Assembly (NCBI GenBank): GCA_963728145.1
Contig: CAVSJA010000006.1
Coordinates: forward strand, 248,001-312,000
Reading direction: 5' to 3'
Source: CAVSJA01 sp963728145
Lineage (GTDB): Bacteria; Bacteroidota; Bacteroidia; Chitinophagales; Chitinophagaceae
Length of the DNA stretch: 64,000 nucleotides
The position numbers and the translations under genes are program-made. Numbering within the stretch: the first letter of the stretch is position 1; each line of letters opens with the position of its first letter. Below the pieces are notes generated by a model. It searched no databases. It was not told the origin of the DNA and saw only the letters and a list, made by a program, of their open reading frames with translations. Below are positions 34,426 through 43,211 of the stretch, one piece after another.

Positions 34426-36531
34426 ATGCGTTTGAGAAGATTAGTTTGGCTGATAGTTCTGTTGAATGGAATTATTTATGATGCATCGTCACAGGAAAAA
34501 GAAAACGATACTCTCTTCCGCAAAAACCTGAAAGAAGTTGTTTTTACTGCAACCCGTACTGAGAGAAAATTGACCAATGTAGCCGTACCGGTAACAATGG
34601 TTTCAAAGAAAACAATTCAACAGGCAGGTTCAGTTCGCCTGAAAGACATTCTCCAGGAACAAACAGGAATCTTTATTACCAATGGATTTGGCGCAGGAAT
34701 TCAAATGCAGGGCTTGAGTTCAGATTATACTTTGATTCTATTGGATGGAGAACCCTTGGTTGGAAGAACTGCTGGTGTATTAGACCTGAACAGGGTTACA
34801 GTTGGTAATATTAAAAAAATAGAGATCGTCAAGGGACCATCTTCAAGTCTATATGGTTCTGAAGCAATGGCGGGTGTGGTGAATATCATCACTGATCGTT
34901 CTTATAATAAAAAGATTGATCTCGGATTTCGTTATGGAACTTATAATACCATTGATGCGAATCTCAACGCAGGAGGAAGGATTGGTAAACTGGGCGTGAA
35001 CGGATTTTTGAATAGTTACAGTACTGATGGGTTTTCCATCCGGCCTTCAACTGTTGTAAGGGCGGAACTTCCCATTTGGAGAATCACTCCCCAGGTCAAT
35101 TTGAACTATCCACTTGGAGATGGCACATTTCTCAATCTTGGATTGCGATACAATTACGAAAACATAAAGAATGAACTGGTCATAAGCAATAATGGACAAT
35201 TGGTTTCTTCAAAGGGAAAGGAGATCAACAAGGATATCAATATCAATCCTTCAATTACACACAAGTTTTCACAAAGATGGAAATCAAGTCTACGACTTTA
35301 TGGAACTCAATTCGAAGGTTCCCAGCAATTGCTGATAGATAATGGCCAGGGTTATAATGATTATTTCCGTCAAAGATTCTATCGTGCCGAAACACAAACT
35401 GATTATGAAGCAAAGAACATCTCATTGGTTGGCGGTGCCGGAATAGTACATGAAGAAGTAAACTCAACCCGTTACGACGACAAAGAAAACATAAAAAAGA
35501 ACCAGGTAATCTATGGCTTCCTGCAATCAGAGTGGCAACCATTAAATAAACTTAATCTTATTGGCGGCATCCGGTACGACGATAATAAATTATATTCTTC
35601 AGCTTTCAGTCCGAAGATCGCAGCAAAATATAATATTAGCGAACGTTTCAGTTTGCAAGGTTCTTATGGCAAAGGATTCAAAGCACCCGATTTCCGTCAA
35701 CTCTATCTGAACTTCACCAATACTGCTGCTGGAAGTTATTCAGTATATGGCGCACTTGAAGCCAGGGCTGTGATTGAATTTCAGGATCAACAAGGATTGA
35801 TCAAACAATTTGAACCAGATTATTACCGGCTTGCTGATTTGAGGCCAGAATATTCCAATGGAATCAACTTTGGATTCACTGCATGGCCAGCCAAAAGCCT
35901 TCAATGGAAAGCAAACTTCTTCAGGAATGATATCAAGGATCTGATTGAATCAAGGCAGGTAGCGATCAGGCAGGACAATTCCCAGATCTACAGTTATATC
36001 AATGTGCGCAAAGCTTATACGCAGGGACTTGAATCTGAAATTCAGTACCAGGTCAACAAATCTATTCTTGTTTCCGGAGGTTATCAATTCTTGTTGTCTG
36101 CAGACAAGGAAGAGTTGGAAAAAATAAAGCAGGGCAATTACTATTATACGAGAGACGCAAATGGTCATAGCGTGCTGCTTAAAAAGGAAGATTACTATGG
36201 TTTGCCTAACCGCAGCAGGCATATGGCGAATCTTAAATTCAGTTACGAGAATGAGAAAAACTGGTTTGGAACCGCGAGAGCAATTTTTAGAAGTAAATGG
36301 GTTGTATTTGACAAAGATGGTAATGGCATCTATAATAAGCAGGATGAATTCGCGGATGGATTTGTACTAATCAATCTCAGCGCAGGAAAAACTTTTCAAA
36401 ACGGGTTCCGTGTGCAAACGGGTGTAGACAATCTCCTCAACTATGTGGATGAAACAAATCTTCCGAACATGCCGGGAAGGGCGGTCTATGCTTCAATTGC
36501 ATATTCATTTATAAAGAATACAAAACAATAA
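34426..36531 (+). CDS. TonB-dependent receptor, probably for heme
   Basis: About 701 residues from ATG 34426 (MRLRRLVWLIVLL). Signal peptide to about residue 23, short TonB-box region (KEVVFTATRTERKLTNVAV), plug at about 40-150 (LKDILQEQTGIFITNG; VKGPSSSLYGSEAMAGVVNIITD), then a 22-strand barrel with GKGFKAPDFRQLYLNF and VDNLLNYVDETNLPNMPGR near the end. There is no carboxypeptidase-like N-domain, so it is a classical receptor and not SusC-like. The ligand is suggested only by the HmuY gene 14 bases downstream. Confidence 0.9.
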   Translation: MRLRRLVWLIVLLNGIIYDASSQEKENDTLFRKNLKEVVFTATRTERKLTNVAVPVTMVSKKTIQQAGSVRLKDILQEQTGIFITNGFGAGIQMQGLSSDYTLILLDGEPLVGRTAGVLDLNRVTVGNIKKIEIVKGPSSSLYGSEAMAGVVNIITDRSYNKKIDLGFRYGTYNTIDANLNAGGRIGKLGVNGFLNSYSTDGFSIRPSTVVRAELPIWRITPQVNLNYPLGDGTFLNLGLRYNYENIKNELVISNNGQLVSSKGKEINKDININPSITHKFSQRWKSSLRLYGTQFEGSQQLLIDNGQGYNDYFRQRFYRAETQTDYEAKNISLVGGAGIVHEEVNSTRYDDKENIKKNQVIYGFLQSEWQPLNKLNLIGGIRYDDNKLYSSAFSPKIAAKYNISERFSLQGSYGKGFKAPDFRQLYLNFTNTAAGSYSVYGALEARAVIEFQDQQGLIKQFEPDYYRLADLRPEYSNGINFGFTAWPAKSLQWKANFFRNDIKDLIESRQVAIRQDNSQIYSYINVRKAYTQGLESEIQYQVNKSILVSGGYQFLLSADKEELEKIKQGNYYYTRDANGHSVLLKKEDYYGLPNRSRHMANLKFSYENEKNWFGTARAIFRSKWVVFDKDGNGIYNKQDEFADGFVLINLSAGKTFQNGFRVQTGVDNLLNYVDETNLPNMPGRAVYASIAYSFIKNTKQ

Positions 36532-36544
36532 AAATCGAAGAATT

Positions 36545-37219
36545 ATGAAAAGACAATTTTTAGGCGGACTTGCAGCATTCGTGATGGTTGGAATGATCGC
36601 ATGTTCAAAAGATGATACTACTCCACCGATTGACAAGACGAATGATGGAACTTTTAAAGTATTCACTGAAGGTAAGGTTACGACTGTTCAGAACCTGACA
36701 GCAGATACCATTATTGGCATCGCTGGAAATGGCCAACCCTTTGGCTCAGGAAAGTATACGCTGTTCAGTCTCGTAACTAAGGAAATTGTTTCTAATGCAG
36801 ATTCTGCAACCCCTAAATGGGATATTGGTTTTCGCGGAACCACGATTATCATAAATGGAGGCACTAGTGGACCTGGTAATGGAGGAGCATTTGTATTGAC
36901 CGGAACTTATGATGCATTGACAACTATTCCTGCGGATTCTGTATTTAGAGTAGACAATACTCCAAACTTCGCCATTACCACAGGCTCGGGCAAGGGTTGG
37001 TATAATTATAATGGTGCTACCAACCTTGTGAATCCTATTCCGGGTCGCGTGATGGTTATCCGTACTGCAGGTGGAAAATATGCAAAGCTGGAAATACTTA
37101 ATTATTATAAAGGTGGGGTTACTCCGGATGCAAGTGCTAGTGATGATGAAAAAGTGAAAAAGCAGCGCTACTTCAATTACCGATTCCAGTATCAACCGGA
37201 TGGCAGCAAGAATTTCTAA
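36545..37219 (+). CDS. HmuY-family heme-binding lipoprotein
   Basis: 224 residues; lipoprotein signal with Cys20 (GMIACSKDD). The body has HmuY family features: NLTADTIIG at the start, SNADSATPKWDIGFRGTTIIINGGTSGPG in the middle and GWYNYNGATNLVNPIPGRVMVIRTAGGKYAKLEILNYY near the end. HmuY binds free heme or takes it from host or environmental hemoproteins and passes it to the TonB receptor. The heme ligands of HmuY orthologues vary, so heme binding here is inferred. Last gene of the locus, with a terminator at 37352. Confidence 0.9.
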   Translation: MKRQFLGGLAAFVMVGMIACSKDDTTPPIDKTNDGTFKVFTEGKVTTVQNLTADTIIGIAGNGQPFGSGKYTLFSLVTKEIVSNADSATPKWDIGFRGTTIIINGGTSGPGNGGAFVLTGTYDALTTIPADSVFRVDNTPNFAITTGSGKGWYNYNGATNLVNPIPGRVMVIRTAGGKYAKLEILNYYKGGVTPDASASDDEKVKKQRYFNYRFQYQPDGSKNF

Positions 37220-37351
37220 CCCCCCAACCCCCTAAAGGGGGAGCAATTAATACAGGGTTTCTTTTAAACTTAAAAATTGTATTTAATTATTATGATTGAC
37301 CTAAGTTCCCCTCCCGATAGCAATCGGGATAGGGGGACAGGGGGTAAATAG

Positions 37352-37379
37352 AAAAACCTCTCTTATGGAGAGGTTTTTT
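37352..37379 (+). terminator. Rho-independent terminator after the heme locus
   Basis: AACCTCTC / GAGAGGTT stem with a TTATG loop and six T. Between it and the HmuY stop lie two more GC hairpins (CCCCCTAAAGGGGG at 37229; TCCCGAT-AGCA-ATCGGGA near 37313). Confidence 0.85.
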
Positions 37380-37571
37380 GTTGCAATAGGGCTGAATAAG
37401 TTTTTCAGGAATTTGGCCTTAACAGTGATAGGTCATAGAATATAGGATCGGAAGATTGATCAATGAATATTGGGAGTTGTCGAAGGATATTGGTTCAATT
37501 AATTTCGCCTGTTGGTTTCACACAGGCTCTCCGGAGATTAAAAACGGGGAGGCTACGGATAATTAAAATTT

Positions 37572-37665
37572 GTGAAAAACCTTCTCGTGGTGAAAAAAGG
37601 AAAGGGGAGCAGGAATACTCCCCTTTTTAACCCCTAAACCCTAAACCGTAGAAAAGGTTTTTCAC
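37572..37665 (+). other. Nested hairpin element, possible small RNA
   Basis: An outer perfect 12-bp pair, GTGAAAAACCTT (37572-37583) with AAGGTTTTTCAC (37654-37665), encloses a complete terminator-like hairpin AAAGGGGAG/CTCCCCTTT plus T5 (37601-37628). The two structures give two alternative 3' ends. It lies in the 670-base gap 37220-37889, which holds no credible reading frame; 37380-37560 shows nothing interpretable. Confidence 0.45.
37601..37628 (+). terminator. Terminator-like hairpin inside the nested element
   Basis: AAAGGGGAG / CTCCCCTTT with an 8-base loop and five T. No gene ends just before it on the plus strand, which suggests it ends a non-coding transcript or is a regulatory fold. 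Confidence 0.6.
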
Positions 37666-37732
37666 GTAATGCTTTATAAAATTAATTCAAATAACTTATT
37701 ATATAGAGGTAAAACCCCTTAGGATTAAATGC

Positions 37733-37768
37733 AGGTATCTTACGTTGTTTTCTGCGTAAGATGTACCT
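37733..37768. other. Hairpin AGGTATCTTACG / CGTAAGATGTACCT
   Basis: A 12-bp stem with a two-base bulge and a 10-base loop, 120 bases downstream of the stop of the minus-strand SprB-like gene. No T-run on either strand, so it is not a standard terminator; it may be a 3'-end stabilising fold or an inverted element. Confidence 0.5.
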
Positions 37769-37889
37769 ATGGCTTTTCAGAGAACTGAAGTACTTAATTG
37801 TTCTTTAATTCCATAAATTATGCCAAACGAGGATAATGTGGAAAACTCATATTATGTAATAACTGTGTAAATCAGGCCTCGAAAATTGA

Positions 37890-40800
37890 TCAACGAAGGA
37901 GGGTAACTGAACCCGATTTTTTCAATGTATGTCCCTGAACATCAACACCTTCTAAAGTCCAATAATAAGTACTTACAGGAAGCGGCTTTGAATTGAAATA
38001 ACCCTTCCATTCCCGGGAAAGTTCACGTGTTTCGAATATCAATTGACCGTACCTGTTAAATATTCGAAGATTATTCAGTTTAAAATAGCCTGTGACCCTT
38101 ATCCGGAACTCGTCATTGATACCATCGCCATTAGGAGTAAAGGCATTTGGGATTTCGAGATTGGTAATATCTATCACTTTTATGCCTACTTGCGTAGGTT
38201 CGCTGCTACATGGTCCGGAAACCAACTTCACTAAGTATTCCTTATTATCTGAAACATTGGGGATCCTGAAAACACCTGAATTATTTCTTTCAACAAGCGC
38301 ACCAGTGTTCGCATCATACAATTCATACGCACCACCGGATACAGGATTCTTTACACGCAAGGTTGCATCGGCATTCCGGGGTATGGTAATGTCGTCGTAC
38401 CGCGGAGCCGGCAAAATGGCTGTTACCGGTTCAATTATGTATTCACGGCTTTCCAATTTGCAGCCATTTATATCTGTTATTTCAAGTCGGTAAGTTCCTT
38501 CGTTCAGTGCCCGAATGTCAGGACTGCTTCCAACTACTGTGTTGGAGGAATTGATCCAGTGGTATTGAATATTCCCCACGGCACTGATTGCTTTAATGCC
38601 AGTAATGCTTCCCGTATTTAGGTCACAGGTATCGGCACGAACGATTACTGCTGATTCATTCAAAACTGGCAATGGCTGCATAATGATTGTTCTTTTATAT
38701 ATCGCCCTTTCGCACCCGTTGGTATCTGTAGCAATCAGGTGATAAACTGCAGGTGCAAGCCCACTTAAAGAAAGTGCATTTCCTACCTGGCCGGTACTAT
38801 CCATCAACCAGCGATAGGTAAAATAATTGCTGTTGTTGCTGAGCTGATCTATGCTGATGCTCCCATTATTGAGGTTGCAGGAAGCATCTTTTTCAGTTGC
38901 TCTTGTCACAGTTAATAGAAGCGGGCTGGCAACATTAATATGGTAAACAGCAGATTGAATCGAACATCCATAAACACTATTCAACGCGAACAACTGATAA
39001 TCGCCTGCCGGAAGATTTGATGGATGCCGATTATTACTTACTACATTATTTGATGGCAAAGATCTCCATTCCCAAGATGTAGCGCCGATCACATTTATCC
39101 CATTGATACTTCCATTTAATCTGTTGCAACCGGTAGGCCTGATGGTTACAGCTGAACTATCCAACACTATATTTCCATTGTTCAGAATTTCAATTTCCGG
39201 TGAAACAATCGTATCACAGTTACCGGCATCCTTCATCTTTAAGCGATATCTACCTGCTTTAATATTTATAAGATCCAGCGTATTTCCAACAACTCTGTTC
39301 TGGTCATCCATCCAGGATAACGATACAGTGCCTGTTGTTGCCGCGGTGGTCACGTTTGTAATGCTTCCATTGGTTTGATTGCAAGTTGCATGGTTGATTA
39401 CTGCATTAGTAAATACCAATGTTGGTGAAGGCATTGAATCAACCTGGAAATAAATTGTAGAATCTCCACAGCCTTCAATCAAATCAACGATTACCATTTT
39501 ATATTGACCGGGACCAAGGTTAGTAAGGTCTGTTGAAGTGCCTGCATTGTTTCTGTTTTGATCATACCAGCGGATATTAGAAAAAGCAGTACCAGAGAAT
39601 CTGATTCCCTTGATACTTCCGTTTTTCTTTCCGCAAGTTGTAGCTGTGACTACTACATTCGATACATCTATTCCTGGAGTTATATCAGTGATCTCATATA
39701 AAGAACTAGCCGTATCACAGAAAGGATTGAATACCCTGAAGCGATAACGCCCAGCCGGAACATTTTGTAGTATTGAATCTGTTCCAACAATATTTCCATT
39801 AAAATCTTCCCATTGCCAGCGGCTTGCATTGACAGGTTTTAGTCCCCGAATCGTGCCATTCGATTTACCGCAACGTGTATTCGTAATGCGAATTCCTGAC
39901 GTTGTATCAATCTTTAATATGCTATCGCGAATCGTGAAACTGTACATTTCTTCGCAGTTCACCGCGCCAATTGAAATTTTGAAAAAGTAACGACCCGGGG
40001 CTACATTGGTCAGGCAGGTATCTGTACCAACCACAGTTCCGTTTGCATCGATCCATTGCCAATGCGTTCCGCTGAGGATCCTGATTCCACAAATCGCACC
40101 GTTCTGTCCTGAGCAATAGATATTACCAATATTCAAACTACTCGTATCAATGAGCGGTGCTGAATATTCCGATGTTGCCCCCCACATATCCGTTGAAGTG
40201 GCTACAATAATTCCTTTATCCAATGGACCATCACTATAGTTCCAATGTCCATCATCCCTCACCAGGATCACAGCAAACATTCCGGCTAAATGTGTCTTAC
40301 CTTCGCAATCAGGACAACCATCGTCTATGTAAAGATCAACCCATGAATTTGGCGTTGCAGTTCCCTCTACAACATTGTTAACAAGATCAATATAATTTAC
40401 TGTAACAAAAGGTTGAGGTCTTGAAGCTGGAGTGGGATTGTATTCTTTCCAATGATTTAATTCGTATGCTCGTTTCTTATTACAGTAAGTGCTATTATAA
40501 CGAAAAGTAATATTCCCCGTGCTATCCATAACTACTGCGCCACTTTTCCAATAACGAATGATATTCTCTCTTCCGAAATTTTCGCCACCTATTATTCCTA
40601 TATCGCATTGAACGAGGTGTATACCTATGCCGTAGTTGGATCCCGGAAGCGGAGCACCATTTAATTCGGCGCCAAGGGTATTGTTTTCGATAGCAAAGAA
40701 ACTTTGAATGCTATCCATGTAAATTCCCTTTTGCCTGGTAGCGCCCCCGATCTGGTTATAGCTTATTAATATTCCCAGATTTGCGCGAGTTAGTGAAAAA

Positions 40801-41714
40801 CGTTTGGAGAATTTTCTAACCCAGATGCCAATGCTGGTTATCGAATTGATATTATTACCATTTATGTCGATGCCAATTTTGTTTCTTGAGATCGTCATGG
40901 TTCCATCTGCGGAAAACCACCAAATACCTGCGGAATAAATATCGATCTGGCTGCTGTTGATTATATTTCCATCCTTGATATTCGGTCCGCCAATGCTGGT
41001 GTTGAGGTCACGTTCGAAGTAAGCACCATAATTATTTGTTGCGGGAACTGATCCTGCTCCTCCTCTTCCCCCGCCAGGTCCAATTGTAGTGGAAACACCA
41101 TCAATATCCAATCCTAAAATATTGCCCTGTACTTTAACATCAGAACTTGTTCCAAACTGCGGAGTATCCTGGCTGAATACAGCTTTGTTCCATCCACTAA
41201 TTACATTTCCTTTATCGGCAACACCGATTTGGCAGTTAGATGCACCTCGTAACAAAATTGCAAATCGATCTTCAGGCGGAGGGTTCATCGCATCACCTAA
41301 CAATGAATGAATAAATAAACCGTATACGCTAACATTGGAAACATTTTGAATAAGGAAAACATATAAGGGATCCGCGCCTGTGTACCTTCCCTGCATCGCA
41401 ATAGGAACTTTTGCATTGGATGCACCCAATGGAGCCCCGGGTTGAGTGGTGCCGTCGATTTCAATATTTGAAGTGAGCGCAGGTAACAGATCATCAACCG
41501 GAATAGTTATGGTGATGTCCCCTCTTCTGTTTGGAATATTGAAATGGATAAAATCTGTAACCGCAGTACCATTCCGGTTCGCCTGATCAATCGCATCTCT
41601 CAAAGACCCTGGTCCCGAGTTATTTGAATTGGTAACTATGAATGTATCTGGGAAAGCAGTCTGCGCGAAAAGAATTACGGAGACCAATAAAAGTATTTTC
41701 TTGATCAAACTCAT
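37890..41714 (-). CDS. Giant secreted protein with SprB-like repeats and type B sorting domain
   Basis: About 1,274 residues from ATG 41714 (MSLIKKILLLVSVILF signal). N-terminal 30-460: parallel beta-helix-like region starting TFIVTNSNNSGPGSLRDAIDQAN. Then about seven repeats of about 80 residues (from about 540 to 1,100), each with a Cys-N4-G-S/T-I core (for example CGKKNGSIKGI, CNQTNGSITNV, CNLNNGSISID), a W-containing strand, AGRY/PGQY and a second Cys near the end, resembling SprB repeats of gliding adhesins. The C-terminus (IPNAFTPNGDGINDEF...YYWTLEGVDVQG) is the CHU/type B sorting domain of the type IX system. It is probably a cell-surface adhesin. The start at 41759 would lack a clean signal peptide. 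Confidence 0.88.
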   Translation of the reverse strand: MSLIKKILLLVSVILFAQTAFPDTFIVTNSNNSGPGSLRDAIDQANRNGTAVTDFIHFNIPNRRGDITITIPVDDLLPALTSNIEIDGTTQPGAPLGASNAKVPIAMQGRYTGADPLYVFLIQNVSNVSVYGLFIHSLLGDAMNPPPEDRFAILLRGASNCQIGVADKGNVISGWNKAVFSQDTPQFGTSSDVKVQGNILGLDIDGVSTTIGPGGGRGGAGSVPATNNYGAYFERDLNTSIGGPNIKDGNIINSSQIDIYSAGIWWFSADGTMTISRNKIGIDINGNNINSITSIGIWVRKFSKRFSLTRANLGILISYNQIGGATRQKGIYMDSIQSFFAIENNTLGAELNGAPLPGSNYGIGIHLVQCDIGIIGGENFGRENIIRYWKSGAVVMDSTGNITFRYNSTYCNKKRAYELNHWKEYNPTPASRPQPFVTVNYIDLVNNVVEGTATPNSWVDLYIDDGCPDCEGKTHLAGMFAVILVRDDGHWNYSDGPLDKGIIVATSTDMWGATSEYSAPLIDTSSLNIGNIYCSGQNGAICGIRILSGTHWQWIDANGTVVGTDTCLTNVAPGRYFFKISIGAVNCEEMYSFTIRDSILKIDTTSGIRITNTRCGKSNGTIRGLKPVNASRWQWEDFNGNIVGTDSILQNVPAGRYRFRVFNPFCDTASSLYEITDITPGIDVSNVVVTATTCGKKNGSIKGIRFSGTAFSNIRWYDQNRNNAGTSTDLTNLGPGQYKMVIVDLIEGCGDSTIYFQVDSMPSPTLVFTNAVINHATCNQTNGSITNVTTAATTGTVSLSWMDDQNRVVGNTLDLINIKAGRYRLKMKDAGNCDTIVSPEIEILNNGNIVLDSSAVTIRPTGCNRLNGSINGINVIGATSWEWRSLPSNNVVSNNRHPSNLPAGDYQLFALNSVYGCSIQSAVYHINVASPLLLTVTRATEKDASCNLNNGSISIDQLSNNSNYFTYRWLMDSTGQVGNALSLSGLAPAVYHLIATDTNGCERAIYKRTIIMQPLPVLNESAVIVRADTCDLNTGSITGIKAISAVGNIQYHWINSSNTVVGSSPDIRALNEGTYRLEITDINGCKLESREYIIEPVTAILPAPRYDDITIPRNADATLRVKNPVSGGAYELYDANTGALVERNNSGVFRIPNVSDNKEYLVKLVSGPCSSEPTQVGIKVIDITNLEIPNAFTPNGDGINDEFRIRVTGYFKLNNLRIFNRYGQLIFETRELSREWKGYFNSKPLPVSTYYWTLEGVDVQGHTLKKSGSVTLLR

Positions 41715-41751
41715 AGCAGCAGACGTTAGTAAAGGTATTGAAATGGGTGCA

Positions 41752-41885
41752 ATAAGCATGAACTGAATCGCTTATGCGAGGTTTGCATACGATTACCGTT
41801 TTTTCCTCATTTTTTCAGGATGTTTTGACGGTAAAAAATGGTGTTTTTCGGCTCTCCGACTAAACAAAGGTGACTCACTCTTGCT
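41752..41885. repeat. ~135-bp direct repeat, copy S1
   Basis: Begins with the stem ATAAGC/GCTTAT and shares CTGAATCGCTTAT, CCGTTTTTTCCTCATTTT, GTTTTGACG, AAAAAATGGTGTTTTT and GTGACTCAC in order with S2 at 44215-44350 (about 75-80% identity by eye). It starts 38 bases upstream of the SprB-like protein's ATG. The rest of the gap to 42086 shows only a CTGCACAGGTGTGC-like imperfect palindrome near 41910. Confidence 0.8.
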
Positions 41886-42086
41886 TCGACCTGCACAGGT
41901 GTGCCGGACTATGGACGTCATCATCTTGCTGATCATGTTATCCAGGGAGGGCTTTGGCAAGTATGTATTATTTTTGAACGAGTTCAGGTAGAATGAGGCA
42001 GTTTTGGAGTGGTATTGAGAAAGAAGTATCCAGTTTCCAGGCTAAGTTTTATAGAGCGTGTATTTTTCAGGATTAGTAATTAAAAT

Positions 42087-43211
42087 ATGACAGTTGCGAT
42101 AAATTGTTGGATACTACGGAACAAAAATCTGGATGGGATCGGGTATTTCACAGTAAATACAATTTCAAATCTTATTAAAGACCACCCCGAAGTTCATTTT
42201 CAGATTCTCTGCGATAAAAAATTTACCGAGCCCTATTTCGATTTCAAGAATGTATCCAAGCATACGATCTTTCCACCTTATCGTCATCCAGTTTTATATG
42301 TGCTGTATATGGAATTCGTGTTGCCTTTTTTTCTGCGTAAACACCGGCCTGATATTTTTGTATCCGCAGATGGCTTTCTAAGTCTTTTGTCGGGTTGTAA
42401 ACAAATGTCCCTTATCTACGACATTAATTTTGAACATAAGCCTGAGGATGTCAAATGGCAAAACCGAGTTTATTTTCGATTCTTCTTCAGAAAGTTTGCA
42501 CGAAAGGCGGTACGCATAGCAACTATTTCCGAATATAGTAAAATGGATATCGCTACTTTTTACAATATTAAACCAGAAAAAATAGACAATGTATCCTGTG
42601 GGATCAATAGCAATTTTTCTCCTTTAACAGATAAAGAAATTGAAGCAACCAGGGCACGCTGGAGTAATGGGCAGCCTTATTACTTTTTTGTTGGATCAAT
42701 GCATCCCCGTAAGAACATAAAACGATTGATTGAGGCCTTCAGTATTTTCAAGAAAAATACCGATTCGGGATTTAAGCTCTTGCTGGCTGGTTCTATATTA
42801 TGGGATAAATCAGACATTGAAGACGCGTTTAAGGCGAGCGATTATAAAGAGGATATTATTTTTACAGGCCGTCTATCGGATGAAGATCTGCAAAAGGCAT
42901 TAGGAGCAGCTTATGCTCTAAGTTTTGTTCCAATTTTTGAAGGGTTTGGTTTGCCAATTGTAGAAGCTATGCAAAGCGGGGTGCCTGTAATTTGCTCCAA
43001 CGTTACTTCGATGCCTGAAGTGGCTGGTAATGCGGCATTAATTGTTGATCCGTTTCAGATCAAAAGTATTGCCAATGGAATGGAGCAGTTGTTTAAAGAC
43101 GAAAGTTTGCGCATTCGCTTAATTGAACTGGGACATATTCAAAAAAAGAAGTTTTCCTGGAGCCATACGGCCAGGTTAATGTGGGATAGTATAAAGAAAG
43201 CGATTAATTAA
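42087..43211 (+). CDS. GT4-type glycosyltransferase
   Basis: 374 residues with the GT-B fold of family 4. N-terminal Rossmann half opens MTVAINCWILRNKNLDGIGYF; the interdomain hinge and donor site are in YYFFVGSMHPRKNIKRLIEAF (about 193-213) and the catalytic E-x7-E in PIFEGFGLPIVEAMQSGVPVICSN (about 285-308). It would transfer a sugar from a nucleotide donor to a surface polysaccharide or glycan. The end overlaps by eight bases with the convergent epimerase gene, and the pair lies between repeats S1 and S2. Acceptor and donor unknown. Confidence 0.92.
   Translation: MTVAINCWILRNKNLDGIGYFTVNTISNLIKDHPEVHFQILCDKKFTEPYFDFKNVSKHTIFPPYRHPVLYVLYMEFVLPFFLRKHRPDIFVSADGFLSLLSGCKQMSLIYDINFEHKPEDVKWQNRVYFRFFFRKFARKAVRIATISEYSKMDIATFYNIKPEKIDNVSCGINSNFSPLTDKEIEATRARWSNGQPYYFFVGSMHPRKNIKRLIEAFSIFKKNTDSGFKLLLAGSILWDKSDIEDAFKASDYKEDIIFTGRLSDEDLQKALGAAYALSFVPIFEGFGLPIVEAMQSGVPVICSNVTSMPEVAGNAALIVDPFQIKSIANGMEQLFKDESLRIRLIELGHIQKKKFSWSHTARLMWDSIKKAIN

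Noticed and set aside
36746..37195. Minus-strand frame opposite the HmuY gene
   Set aside because: Composition typical of a shadow (many Ile/Ser/Thr runs) and no family similarity.
41715..41759. Upstream start of the SprB-like protein
   Set aside because: MSLIKKILLLVSVILF at 41714 is a standard signal peptide; the extra 15 residues spoil it.
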